DNA of 22,340 nucleotides from an uncultured Alistipes sp. (GTDB taxonomy: Bacteria > Bacteroidota > Bacteroidia > Bacteroidales > Rikenellaceae): the NCBI GenBank assembly GCA_958449275.1, contig CAUDHE010000041.1, forward strand, positions 1 through 22,340, written 5' to 3'. The notes below the pieces were generated by a model. That model was not told the DNA's origin and made no database searches. It saw only the letters and a list, made by a program, of their open reading frames with translations. Positions 16,146 through 22,340 of the stretch are shown here, in pieces (the first letter of the stretch is position 1; the number at the start of each line of letters is the position of its first letter). A program made the translations under genes and the position numbers.

Positions 16146-18176
16146 ATGTTTGCTAACTCGAAACTTGATAAGGCGGCCGACAATATCCGCATCCTGACCG
16201 CCGCTATGGTCGAAAAGGCCAAGTCGGGACATCCGGGCGGAGCCATGGGTGGCGCCGATTTCATCAATCTGCTCTATACGGAATTTCTGCGCTACGATCC
16301 GGAGAATCCTTCGTATCCGTTCCGCGACAGATTCTTCCTCGATCCGGGCCACATGTCGCCGATGCTCTATTCGGTGCTTATGTTGTCGGGCTTTTACTCG
16401 ATGGATGACCTGAAGTCGTTCCGTCAGTGGGGCAGCATCACCCCGGGACACCCCGAGGCCGATACGGCTCACGGCGTGGAGAACACTTCGGGACCTTTGG
16501 GGCAGGGACATGCCATGGCCGTGGGCGCCGCTATAGCGGAACGTTTCATGGCGGCGCGTTTCGGCGAGTGGATGGCTCACAAGACATATACGTTCATTTC
16601 GGACGGAGCCGTGCAGGAGGAGATCTCGCAGGGTGCGGGCCGTATAGCGGGCCATTTGGGACTTGCCAACCTTATAATGTATTACGATGCCAACAACGTG
16701 CAGCTCTCGACCAAGGTCGACGAGATTGACAGCGAGGATGTCGCCGCCAAGTATCGTGCCTGGGGTTGGCGTGTGATCGAGGCGAACGGTCACGATGTCG
16801 AGGCTTTGCGTGCCGCTCTCACCGCGGCCAATGCCGAGACGGAGCGTCCTACGCTCATCATAGGCCGTTCGATCATGGCCAAGGGCGCTATGGGCGCCGA
16901 CGGCGAAAGTTTCGAGGGCGAGGTGTCGACGCACGGACAGCCTCTGTCGGGTGCGGGTGCCGATTTGGCCGCCACGGTGCGTAACTTGGGCGGTGATGCC
17001 GACGATCCGTTCACTTTGTTCGGCGAAACGCGCGAGATCTACGAGGCGCGCCGCATAGAGTTGAAACAGTGGGCCGCGCAGCGCAAGGAGGTCGAGACCG
17101 AGTGGCGTGCAGCCAATCGCGATCTGTCGCGCAAACTGAACCGTTTCCTGTCGGGCGAGACTCCCGAGATCGATTACAACAAGATCGAGATAAAGGCCGA
17201 TACGGCTACCCGCGTGGCGTCGGCTACGATGCTGGGCGTCTATGCCGAGAAGATCGAGAACATGATCGTGGCTTCGGCCGATCTGAGCAATTCGGACAAG
17301 ACCGACGGTTTTTTGAAGAAGACCAAAGCTTTCACGAAGGGCGACTTCACGGGCCAGTTCTTCCAGGCGGGTGTCGCCGAGCTTACCATGGCGTGCGTCA
17401 TGAACGGTATGGCGTTGCACGGCGGCGTGATTCCTGCTTGCGGCACATTCTTCGTGTTCTCGGATTACATGAAACCCGCCATCCGCATGTCGGCTCTGAT
17501 GCGTCTGCATGTCATTTATATTTGGACTCACGACTCTTTCCGCGTGGGCGAGGACGGTCCCACCCACCAGCCGATCGAGCAGGAGGCGCAGATACGATTG
17601 ATGGAGCACGTGCGCAACCACAGCGGCGAACGCTCGATGGTGGTGCTTCGTCCTGCCGATGCCGAGGAGACGGCCGTAGCATGGCGTTATGCGCTTTCGG
17701 AGCAGCGCCCCGTGGCTTTGGTGCTTTCGCGTCAGAACATCAAGAATCTGCCCGCGCTCAATTGCAGCCGCCGCGAAGAGGCCAAGCAGGCGGTGAAAGG
17801 CGCGTATATAGTGATGGATTCGGCCAAGGCTCAGGTGGTGATGCTGGCTTCGGGTTCGGAGGTGGCCACGCTGGTGGAGGGTGCCGAACTGTTGCAGCGC
17901 GAGGGTATTCCCGTACGCGTTGTGAGCGTACCGAGCGAGGGACTGTTCCGCGATCAGCCCAAGTCGTATCAGGACAGCGTACTGCCGCGCGATGTGCCGC
18001 GTTACGGCATGACGTCGGGGCTGTCGTTGAACCTCCGCGGTCTGGTAGGCGAGAACGGACGCATACACGGTTGCGATCACTTCGGATACTCGGCTCCGTA
18101 CAAGGTGCTCGACGAGAAGTTCGGTTATAACGGACTCACGGTGTTCGAGGAGGTGAAAGCCATGATAAAAGGATAG
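16146..18176 (+). CDS. tkt: Transketolase
   Basis: This thiamine-diphosphate enzyme of the non-oxidative pentose phosphate pathway moves two-carbon units between sugar phosphates. The product is 676 residues and full length. SGHPGGAMGGADF lies near the N-terminus. The ThDP/Mg motif is present with Asp153, Glu158 and Asn183, in the same spacing as E. coli Asp155-Glu160-Asn185, but the usual GDG reads SDG. The catalytic glutamate is Glu412 in GVAELTM, where most family members have a VRE segment. HDSFRVGEDGPTHQP is the sugar-binding signature. It is probably a single-gene transcript, with its own -7 element and a terminator after it. Confidence 0.93.
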   Translation: MFANSKLDKAADNIRILTAAMVEKAKSGHPGGAMGGADFINLLYTEFLRYDPENPSYPFRDRFFLDPGHMSPMLYSVLMLSGFYSMDDLKSFRQWGSITPGHPEADTAHGVENTSGPLGQGHAMAVGAAIAERFMAARFGEWMAHKTYTFISDGAVQEEISQGAGRIAGHLGLANLIMYYDANNVQLSTKVDEIDSEDVAAKYRAWGWRVIEANGHDVEALRAALTAANAETERPTLIIGRSIMAKGAMGADGESFEGEVSTHGQPLSGAGADLAATVRNLGGDADDPFTLFGETREIYEARRIELKQWAAQRKEVETEWRAANRDLSRKLNRFLSGETPEIDYNKIEIKADTATRVASATMLGVYAEKIENMIVASADLSNSDKTDGFLKKTKAFTKGDFTGQFFQAGVAELTMACVMNGMALHGGVIPACGTFFVFSDYMKPAIRMSALMRLHVIYIWTHDSFRVGEDGPTHQPIEQEAQIRLMEHVRNHSGERSMVVLRPADAEETAVAWRYALSEQRPVALVLSRQNIKNLPALNCSRREEAKQAVKGAYIVMDSAKAQVVMLASGSEVATLVEGAELLQREGIPVRVVSVPSEGLFRDQPKSYQDSVLPRDVPRYGMTSGLSLNLRGLVGENGRIHGCDHFGYSAPYKVLDEKFGYNGLTVFEEVKAMIKG

Positions 18177-18180
18177 ACCG

Positions 18181-18218
18181 ATCGGGCGGACACCAAATTC
18201 CGCCCGATTGCATTTATT
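18181..18218 (+). terminator. Probable intrinsic terminator of tkt
   Basis: A 10-bp perfect stem pairs ATCGGGCGGA (18181-18190) with TCCGCCCGAT (18199-18208) around an 8-nt loop. The following sequence TGCATTTATT is only moderately T-rich. It starts 4 nt after the tkt stop codon. Confidence 0.78.
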
Positions 18219-18252
18219 ACCGCGATTATATGCTTTGATTAACGATATTCGA

Positions 18253-18327
18253 AGCGTAGCGACCGAAGTCCCCTCCGAGGAGAGGATTTATGGACGGGCA
18301 GAATAGTAAATGCGGCCTATGGCCGCA
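18253..18327 (+). repeat. Intergenic repeat, copy 2 (upstream of hpt)
   Basis: The segment 18253-18275 matches 13921-13943 at 18 of 23 positions. After 35 nt it ends in a perfect hairpin TGCGGCC-TAT-GGCCGCA at 18311-18327, matching the place of the GC hairpin in copy 1. The hairpin overlaps an open frame reaching back to 18310, but that frame is not protein-like before the hpt start at 18394. Confidence 0.55.
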
Positions 18328-18393
18328 GGTAATCGGCCGTCGGATTCGATCTTGCTGTGCGTCAGATATAATTGCTTATTATACCCGGATTTA

Positions 18394-18933
18394 ATGAAGA
18401 ACAAAATCAAACTTCACGACAAGACTTTTCGCGTGATGATTCCCGCCGAGCAGATCGACGAGGCCGTGAAACGCGTGGCCGATAAGCTCAACGAACGTTA
18501 TGCGGGCCGCACTCCCGTATTTTTGGGCGTGCTGAGCGGATCGTTTCTTTTCATGAGCGATCTGGTGCGCAAGACCACTTTCGACAGCCGGTTGGCGTTC
18601 GTGAAGATATCCTCTTACGAGGGCACCGAGTCGACGGGAGTCGTCAAACAGCAGTTCGGAGTCGATTTCGATATCGAGGGACGCGACATAATAATAGTGG
18701 AGGACATAGTGGAGACGGGACACAGCATGAATTACCTGCTCGACCATCTGCGCGCGAAGCGTCCCGCGAGCATCGCCATCTGCACGCTGTTCTTCAAGCC
18801 CGACAAGTTCCTTTACGAATATCCCATCGATTACACCGCCTTGTCGATCGGCAACGAGTTCATCGTGGGCTACGGTCTCGATTACAACCAGTTGGGGCGC
18901 AATTTGAAAGATATTTATGTCATCGACGAATAA
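18394..18933 (+). CDS. hpt: Hypoxanthine phosphoribosyltransferase
   Basis: The enzyme salvages hypoxanthine (and guanine) by joining it to PRPP, giving IMP or GMP in the cytoplasm. The product is 179 residues, normal for the bacterial enzyme. The PRPP-binding signature IIIVEDIVETGHSM contains Glu103-Asp104 and Thr108-Gly109. LGVLSGSFLFMSDL, near residue 50, is the pyrophosphate loop, and VGYGLDYNQLGRNL is the typical C-terminal segment. The frame is open back to 18310. However, MKNKIKLHDKTFRVMI is the family-like N-terminus and the upstream part coincides with a non-coding repeat, so the ATG at 18394 is chosen. The queE start overlaps or abuts its stop. Confidence 0.93.
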   Translation: MKNKIKLHDKTFRVMIPAEQIDEAVKRVADKLNERYAGRTPVFLGVLSGSFLFMSDLVRKTTFDSRLAFVKISSYEGTESTGVVKQQFGVDFDIEGRDIIIVEDIVETGHSMNYLLDHLRAKRPASIAICTLFFKPDKFLYEYPIDYTALSIGNEFIVGYGLDYNQLGRNLKDIYVIDE

Positions 18934-19549
18934 CGATATGCTCGACGGCGGCCGTCGTCTGCCTTTGGTGGAGGATTTCTACACCATTCAGGGCGAGGGC
19001 TATCATACGGGCAAACCCGCCTACTTCATCCGCTTGGGCGGTTGCGACGTGGGATGCCGCTGGTGCGACGCGAAATATACTTGGAATCCGCGCGTGTTTC
19101 CTCCCGTTGATATCGACGTGGTGGTCGCGCGTGCTAAGGCTTGCGCCGCGCAGGCCATAGTCATTACGGGCGGTGAACCGTTGCTCTATCCGTTGGGACC
19201 GCTCACGTCGGCGTTGCGCGGCGAGGGGTTGGAGATATTCCTCGAAACATCCGGTACGCACCCGTTCAGCGGCGATTTCGATTGGGTATGTTTGTCGCCC
19301 AAACGGCAGCAGCCTCCGTTGGACGAGGCGTTCGGACGTGCGCACGAACTGAAGGTCATCATTCAGAGCGAGGCCGATTTCGAATGGGCCGAGCGGAACG
19401 CAGCTCGCACGGGGCGTTATTGCCGTCTGTATTTGCAGCCCGAGTGGAGCGTTTACGAGCGGATCATGCCTCTTATCGTGGAGTATGCCAAAGCCGATCC
19501 CAAGTGGTGCATATCGGTACAGACGCATAAATTCATGCACATTCCGTAA
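18917..19549 (+). CDS. queE: 7-carboxy-7-deazaguanine synthase (radical SAM)
   Basis: QueE contracts 6-carboxy-tetrahydropterin to 7-carboxy-7-deazaguanine, on the route to queuosine in tRNA or 7-deazaguanine in DNA. The product is 210 residues. FYTIQGEGYHTGKPAYFIRL is the standard N-terminal signature. The 4Fe-4S cysteines are Cys43, Cys47 and Cys50 (CDVGCRWC), a CX3CX2C motif, and VITGGEPLLYP follows. The start is ambiguous: the ATG at 18917 overlaps hpt by 17 nt, while the ATG at 18938 (residue 8) leaves a 4-nt gap and loses no conserved sequence. No other queuosine gene is in the window. Confidence 0.9.
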   Translation: MSSTNNDMLDGGRRLPLVEDFYTIQGEGYHTGKPAYFIRLGGCDVGCRWCDAKYTWNPRVFPPVDIDVVVARAKACAAQAIVITGGEPLLYPLGPLTSALRGEGLEIFLETSGTHPFSGDFDWVCLSPKRQQPPLDEAFGRAHELKVIIQSEADFEWAERNAARTGRYCRLYLQPEWSVYERIMPLIVEYAKADPKWCISVQTHKFMHIP

Positions 19550-19569
19550 ATTTGTTCGGTGTCGCGATT

Positions 19570-19851
19570 ATGAATGTGAACGGTAACATAAGCAAAAAGA
19601 TATGGTTCGGCGTCACGGCCGTTATCTTCGTCTATACGGCGGTGCTTACCGTGCGCAATCTGGTTACCGTCATAAAGGTCGAGCACCGTATATGGCGTCT
19701 GGAGGACCAGCGCGACCATTTCCGTTCCCGCATCGAGGAGGACAGCGCCATGTTGAAACGTCTCGATTACGACGAGTATCTGGAGCAGTATGCCCGCGAG
19801 AAATTCCACATGCAACGTCCCAACGAATACATCTACATCGTCGAGGACTGA
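19570..19851 (+). CDS. FtsB/DivIC-family septum formation protein
   Basis: The product is 93 residues. It has a short cytoplasmic N-terminus, one membrane helix (about residues 11-30), a charged coiled-coil stretch (about 35-65), and the typical end YAREKFHMQRPNEYIYIVE. This is the layout of FtsB/DivIC proteins, which join FtsL and FtsQ/DivIB in the division complex at the inner membrane. The frame extends to a TTG at 19552, 2 nt after queE, but the ATG at 19570 gives the expected short N-terminus. It is the last gene of the hpt-queE cluster. Confidence 0.85.
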   Translation: MNVNGNISKKIWFGVTAVIFVYTAVLTVRNLVTVIKVEHRIWRLEDQRDHFRSRIEEDSAMLKRLDYDEYLEQYAREKFHMQRPNEYIYIVED

Positions 19852-20286
19852 CACTGGCGGCATTCCGCGAGGTTCTCGGCCATAGGCGAAATATGCCGTG
19901 TCGCAATTGCCTCGCCTCGTGGCGGCGGTCACGGAAGGTATTGCCGAATATCTGATCTTTTTTTTGTATTTCTCCATTCTTTTTTTCGAATTTAATTTTC
20001 TTTTCATGCGTTCGGCGGCCATACGACGAAGCGTTCGCCTTATTAAATTCGAGGCGTGAAAATTCTAATATAGTAAATATTTTTAAAATATTTTCTTGTC
20101 TGTTCCGCCTGCGGTCGAACGTGATTTTTCCTCGTGTTTTCAGATATATCGGCTATGTCGTTTAGTGGTGAGGTCCTGTGGGTTTCGGCTGTCGGCCGAT
20201 GTCGGAACGGCACGACCGACGACGTGGCGTGCATCGTAAAATTATCGGAAAAATTTAATAATTACCGAAAATATATCGGATTTTTC
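19852..20286. other. Non-coding stretch between ftsB-like gene and susC promoter
   Basis: I see no convincing gene. The first ~80 nt are GC-rich with short inverted segments (for example CCGTG at 19896-19900 and CACGG at 19930-19934). They are followed by T-runs at 19958-19965 and 19979-19985, which could weakly end transcription; the hairpin is too far from the T-run for a confident terminator. From about 20040 the sequence is AT-rich. Open frames here (for example 20134-20427 on +) have no protein-like composition. Confidence 0.45.
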
Positions 20287-20318
20287 TTGGAGGGGGGGGG
20301 TATTTTTATATATCTTTG
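20287..20318 (+). promoter_or_regulatory. Predicted susC promoter with a G9 tract in the spacer
   Basis: A -33-like TTG (20287-20289) and an exact -7 element TATCTTTG (20311-20318) are separated by 21 nt, within the Bacteroidota range. The spacer contains an unbroken run of nine G (20292-20300) and then T/A-rich sequence. Transcription would start near 20325, giving a leader of about 110 nt. The G-run is a candidate for length variation that would change the -33/-7 spacing. Confidence 0.65.
20292..20300 (+). repeat. Homopolymer run of nine G
   Basis: This is a mononucleotide tract inside the predicted promoter spacer of the SusC-like gene. I noticed no longer G or C run elsewhere in the window. 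Such tracts are known sites of slipped-strand mispairing in many bacteria. Confidence 0.9.
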
Positions 20319-20320
20319 TA

Positions 20321-20357
20321 TTGCGGTCGTCCATTCGGGGATTTGGGGCGACCGCAA
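20321..20357 (+). promoter_or_regulatory. Leader hairpin 1 of the susC transcript
   Basis: A 9-bp perfect stem pairs TTGCGGTCG (20321-20329) with CGACCGCAA (20349-20357) around a 19-nt G-rich loop. It lies at or just after the predicted transcription start. It may protect the mRNA 5' end or be a regulatory target. Confidence 0.6.
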
Positions 20358-20375
20358 AGTGCAAACAAGTACGAG

Positions 20376-20392
20376 GCGGCGGAGACCGCCGC
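20376..20392 (+). promoter_or_regulatory. Leader hairpin 2 of the susC transcript
   Basis: A 7-bp perfect GC stem pairs GCGGCGG (20376-20382) with CCGCCGC (20386-20392) with an AGA loop. The next T-run (20411-20417) begins about 18 nt later, so it is not a classical terminator. It sits 45 nt before the start codon. Confidence 0.55.
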
Positions 20393-20437
20393 GGCCGAAA
20401 GTACAACCTAATTTTTTATTAACTTAAATTTATCTTT

Positions 20438-22340
20438 ATGAAAAACTGTTTACTATTTTTAGTGAGCATGCTCATGATCGTCGGCGGACTCTTCGCTCCC
20501 GATGCTGCGGCTCAGGGCGGCAGGGTGACCGGTAAGGTCAAGGATGCGCAGGGCAATCCTCTGGCGGGCGTTTCGGTGACCGTTAAGAACACTCTTAAGG
20601 GCACCAACACCGATGCCGACGGCGGTTATGTGTTGGCTGCCGGACCTAAGGACGTGCTGGTATTCGAATTCATCGGATACGAGAGTGCCGAAGTCGAGGT
20701 CGGCAGCAGAACCGTGATCGACGTGACCATGAAAGAGAGTGTGACCGAAATGGATCAGGTGGTAGTCGTGGGTTATGGTACGATGGAGAAGAAGATGGTC
20801 ACTTCGGCCATTTCGTCGGTATCGGGCGGCGAGCTTATGCCGGGTTCGGGCGATGCCAGCGTGGCCAACGCTCTCCGCGGCAAAATCGGTAACCTCACCA
20901 TTTCGGGTACCGACTCGCCCAACTCGGGCAACTCGTTGCAGTTGCGCGGTATGGCATCGGTGAACGCGGCGGGTGAGGGTCCGTTGGTGGTTATCGACGG
21001 CATGCCGGGCGGCGATATCCGTTCGGTGCTCGCCGAGGATATCCAGTCTATCGACGTGCTGAAGGATGCTTCTGCGGGCGCAATTTACGGTTCGCGTGCC
21101 GCGGGAGGCGTGATCCTCATCACCACCAGGAACGCCAACCGTCTCGGCGACGGCAATCTGCAGCTTACCTACACGGGCGAGTTCGCTCACAAGACCGTCA
21201 TGAAGCGTCCCGACGTACTCTCGGCCGAGGAGTATCTGACGTTGCGTGCCGACGAGGGTGCGACCGATTACGGTTCGGATTTCGACTGGTACGATGCCAT
21301 GATAAACAAGAACAACTTCTCGCACAAGCATACGGTGAACTTGCAGGCCAACGGCAAGAAGGCTTCGATCTACACCACGTTCCAGTACAACGATAACGAG
21401 GGTATAGCGATTAACGACTCGCGTACCGACATCGCAGGCCGTATGAACGCCACGTTCCATGCGCTCAACGGTTGGTTGGACGTCACCACCAAGGCAGGCT
21501 ATCGTCAGGCGAGCCGCGACAACCGTGCTCCCGACTTCGCGCAGGCCATTCGCAATAACCCGACCCGTTCGGCTTACGATCCCGACAGCGAGACGGGCTA
21601 CAACGTGTGGTTGAACGAGACTCTGGAGTACAACACCATCGCCGACTCGAATCTTCGCGATTACGAAGGCATCGACAAATGGTTCATGCCCGAGGTGAAT
21701 TTCAAACTCAACATCCTGCCCGTGCAGGGACTTACCTTCAACCAGACTATGGGTTACGAACTGCGTCAGTGGGAGAATCATACTTTCACCTACAAGACCA
21801 GCCGCGGCGAGATCGAGAACGCCCGCAAGGGTACGGCCTACCTCGATTTCTCGAAGACCGAGAATATCAATGCCGAGGGTTATGCCAGCTACATCAAGTC
21901 GTGGGACAAGCACAATCTGAACGCCATGTTGGGTTACTCTTATTACGAGGGTAACGGCGAGGGCTTCAACATGACCAACTACGACTTCTCGGTGCAGGGC
22001 CTCAAGTATTGGGATATCGGTACGGGTACCTATCTCAAGAAGGGTCTCGCGTCGATGGGTTCGAGCAAGAACGTAACGACCAAGCTCTTCTCTTATTTCG
22101 GCCGTGTGAACTACGATTACGACAACCGCTATATGCTCAGTGCGTCGCTGCGTCGCGAGTCGTCGTCGAAGTTCATGAAGAACAACCGTTGGGGAACTTT
22201 CTGGTCTTTGTCGGGAGGTTGGCGTATCTCCGACGAAGAGTTCATGAAGGATGCTTCGTGGATCAACGATCTTAAGATCCGTGCCGCCTACGGTGTGACG
22301 GGTAACTCCAATTTCTCGACCTCTTACGGTGCGCTGGCTT
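20438..22340 (+). CDS. SusC/RagA-family TonB-dependent receptor (3' partial)
   Basis: This outer-membrane receptor takes up bound glycans, peptides or other large nutrients with TonB energy, usually paired with a SusD lipoprotein. The frame stays open to the window edge, so 634 codons are visible out of about 1,000. Residues 1-25 form a signal peptide (cleavage likely after DAAA). Residues ~29-98 are the carboxypeptidase-regulatory-like domain (VTGKVKDAQGNPLAGVSV). VVVVGYGT at 108-115 is the SusC-type TonB-box region. The plug follows with SIDVLKDASAGAIYGSRAAG (205-224), then the barrel begins. The gene stands at the start of a probable susC-susD locus cut off here, so its substrate cannot be judged. 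The start is set by the signal peptide. Confidence 0.95.
   Translation, partial: MKNCLLFLVSMLMIVGGLFAPDAAAQGGRVTGKVKDAQGNPLAGVSVTVKNTLKGTNTDADGGYVLAAGPKDVLVFEFIGYESAEVEVGSRTVIDVTMKESVTEMDQVVVVGYGTMEKKMVTSAISSVSGGELMPGSGDASVANALRGKIGNLTISGTDSPNSGNSLQLRGMASVNAAGEGPLVVIDGMPGGDIRSVLAEDIQSIDVLKDASAGAIYGSRAAGGVILITTRNANRLGDGNLQLTYTGEFAHKTVMKRPDVLSAEEYLTLRADEGATDYGSDFDWYDAMINKNNFSHKHTVNLQANGKKASIYTTFQYNDNEGIAINDSRTDIAGRMNATFHALNGWLDVTTKAGYRQASRDNRAPDFAQAIRNNPTRSAYDPDSETGYNVWLNETLEYNTIADSNLRDYEGIDKWFMPEVNFKLNILPVQGLTFNQTMGYELRQWENHTFTYKTSRGEIENARKGTAYLDFSKTENINAEGYASYIKSWDKHNLNAMLGYSYYEGNGEGFNMTNYDFSVQGLKYWDIGTGTYLKKGLASMGSSKNVTTKLFSYFGRVNYDYDNRYMLSASLRRESSSKFMKNNRWGTFWSLSGGWRISDEEFMKDASWINDLKIRAAYGVTGNSNFSTSYGALA

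Noticed and set aside
16134..18080. 648-residue open frame on the - strand, opposite transketolase
   Set aside because: The + strand encodes a complete transketolase. The antisense product has repetitive His/Arg/Leu composition typical of shadow frames.
18310..18393. N-terminal extension of hpt to the ATG at 18310
   Set aside because: It would add 28 residues unlike the family and overlaps the hairpin of the intergenic repeat. The ATG at 18394 gives the standard N-terminus.
20134..20427. 97-residue open frame upstream of the SusC-like gene
   Set aside because: It runs through the predicted promoter, the G-tract and both leader hairpins. The composition is not protein-like.
20459..21913. 484-residue open frame on the - strand, opposite the SusC-like gene
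   Set aside because: The + strand frame has a signal peptide, TonB-box region and plug. The antisense frame is a by-product of codon use.

Overview
The window reads as a piece of a Bacteroidota chromosome, most likely Alistipes or another Rikenellaceae member. The taxonomic call is inference. It rests on high-GC coding sequence, AT-rich gaps carrying the Bacteroidota -7 element TAnnTTTG, a SusC-type TonB-dependent receptor, a V-type (not F-type) ATPase operon, and an MqnC-type menaquinone enzyme. Every confidently identified protein gene lies on the + strand. One short hypothetical gene (5605-5940) lies on the - strand.

Layout. (1) 2-5527: distal part of a V-type ATPase operon in the order A (5' end missing), B, D, I, K, closed by a strong intrinsic terminator. 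(2) 5605-5940: a small unidentified gene on the - strand, followed by a 315-bp gap holding the promoter of the next operon. (3) 6256-12375: a very tightly packed operon (junctions of +2, +3, -4 and -1 nt) encoding a glutaminyl-peptide cyclotransferase lipoprotein, a standalone homocysteine S-methyltransferase domain, an M20 amidohydrolase, RNase R and MqnC. (4) 12415-16027: trigger factor with its own promoter and terminator, then clpP-clpX. This is the widely conserved chaperone/protease neighbourhood. (5) 16040-18218: transketolase with a promoter, a predicted 5'-leader hairpin and a terminator. (6) 18394-19851: hypoxanthine phosphoribosyltransferase, QueE (7-deazaguanine pathway) and an FtsB/DivIC-like division protein, closely spaced. 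(7) 19852-20437: a 586-bp non-coding stretch ending in a promoter. (8) 20438-end: the N-terminal 634 codons of a SusC/RagA-family receptor, truncated by the window edge.

Most of the window is housekeeping. The most interesting signals are non-coding. A run of nine G sits exactly between the predicted -33 and -7 elements of the susC-like gene, which suggests slipped-strand phase variation of an outer-membrane receptor. Predicted hairpins lie at the extreme 5' ends of the susC and tkt transcripts. Two diverged copies of an intergenic repeat lie upstream of clpP and hpt. In the proteins, the V-ATPase K subunit keeps the known Na+-ligand pattern, and the transketolase is divergent around its cofactor site. 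I found no CRISPR array, tRNA, rRNA, insertion sequence or clearly new multi-gene system.
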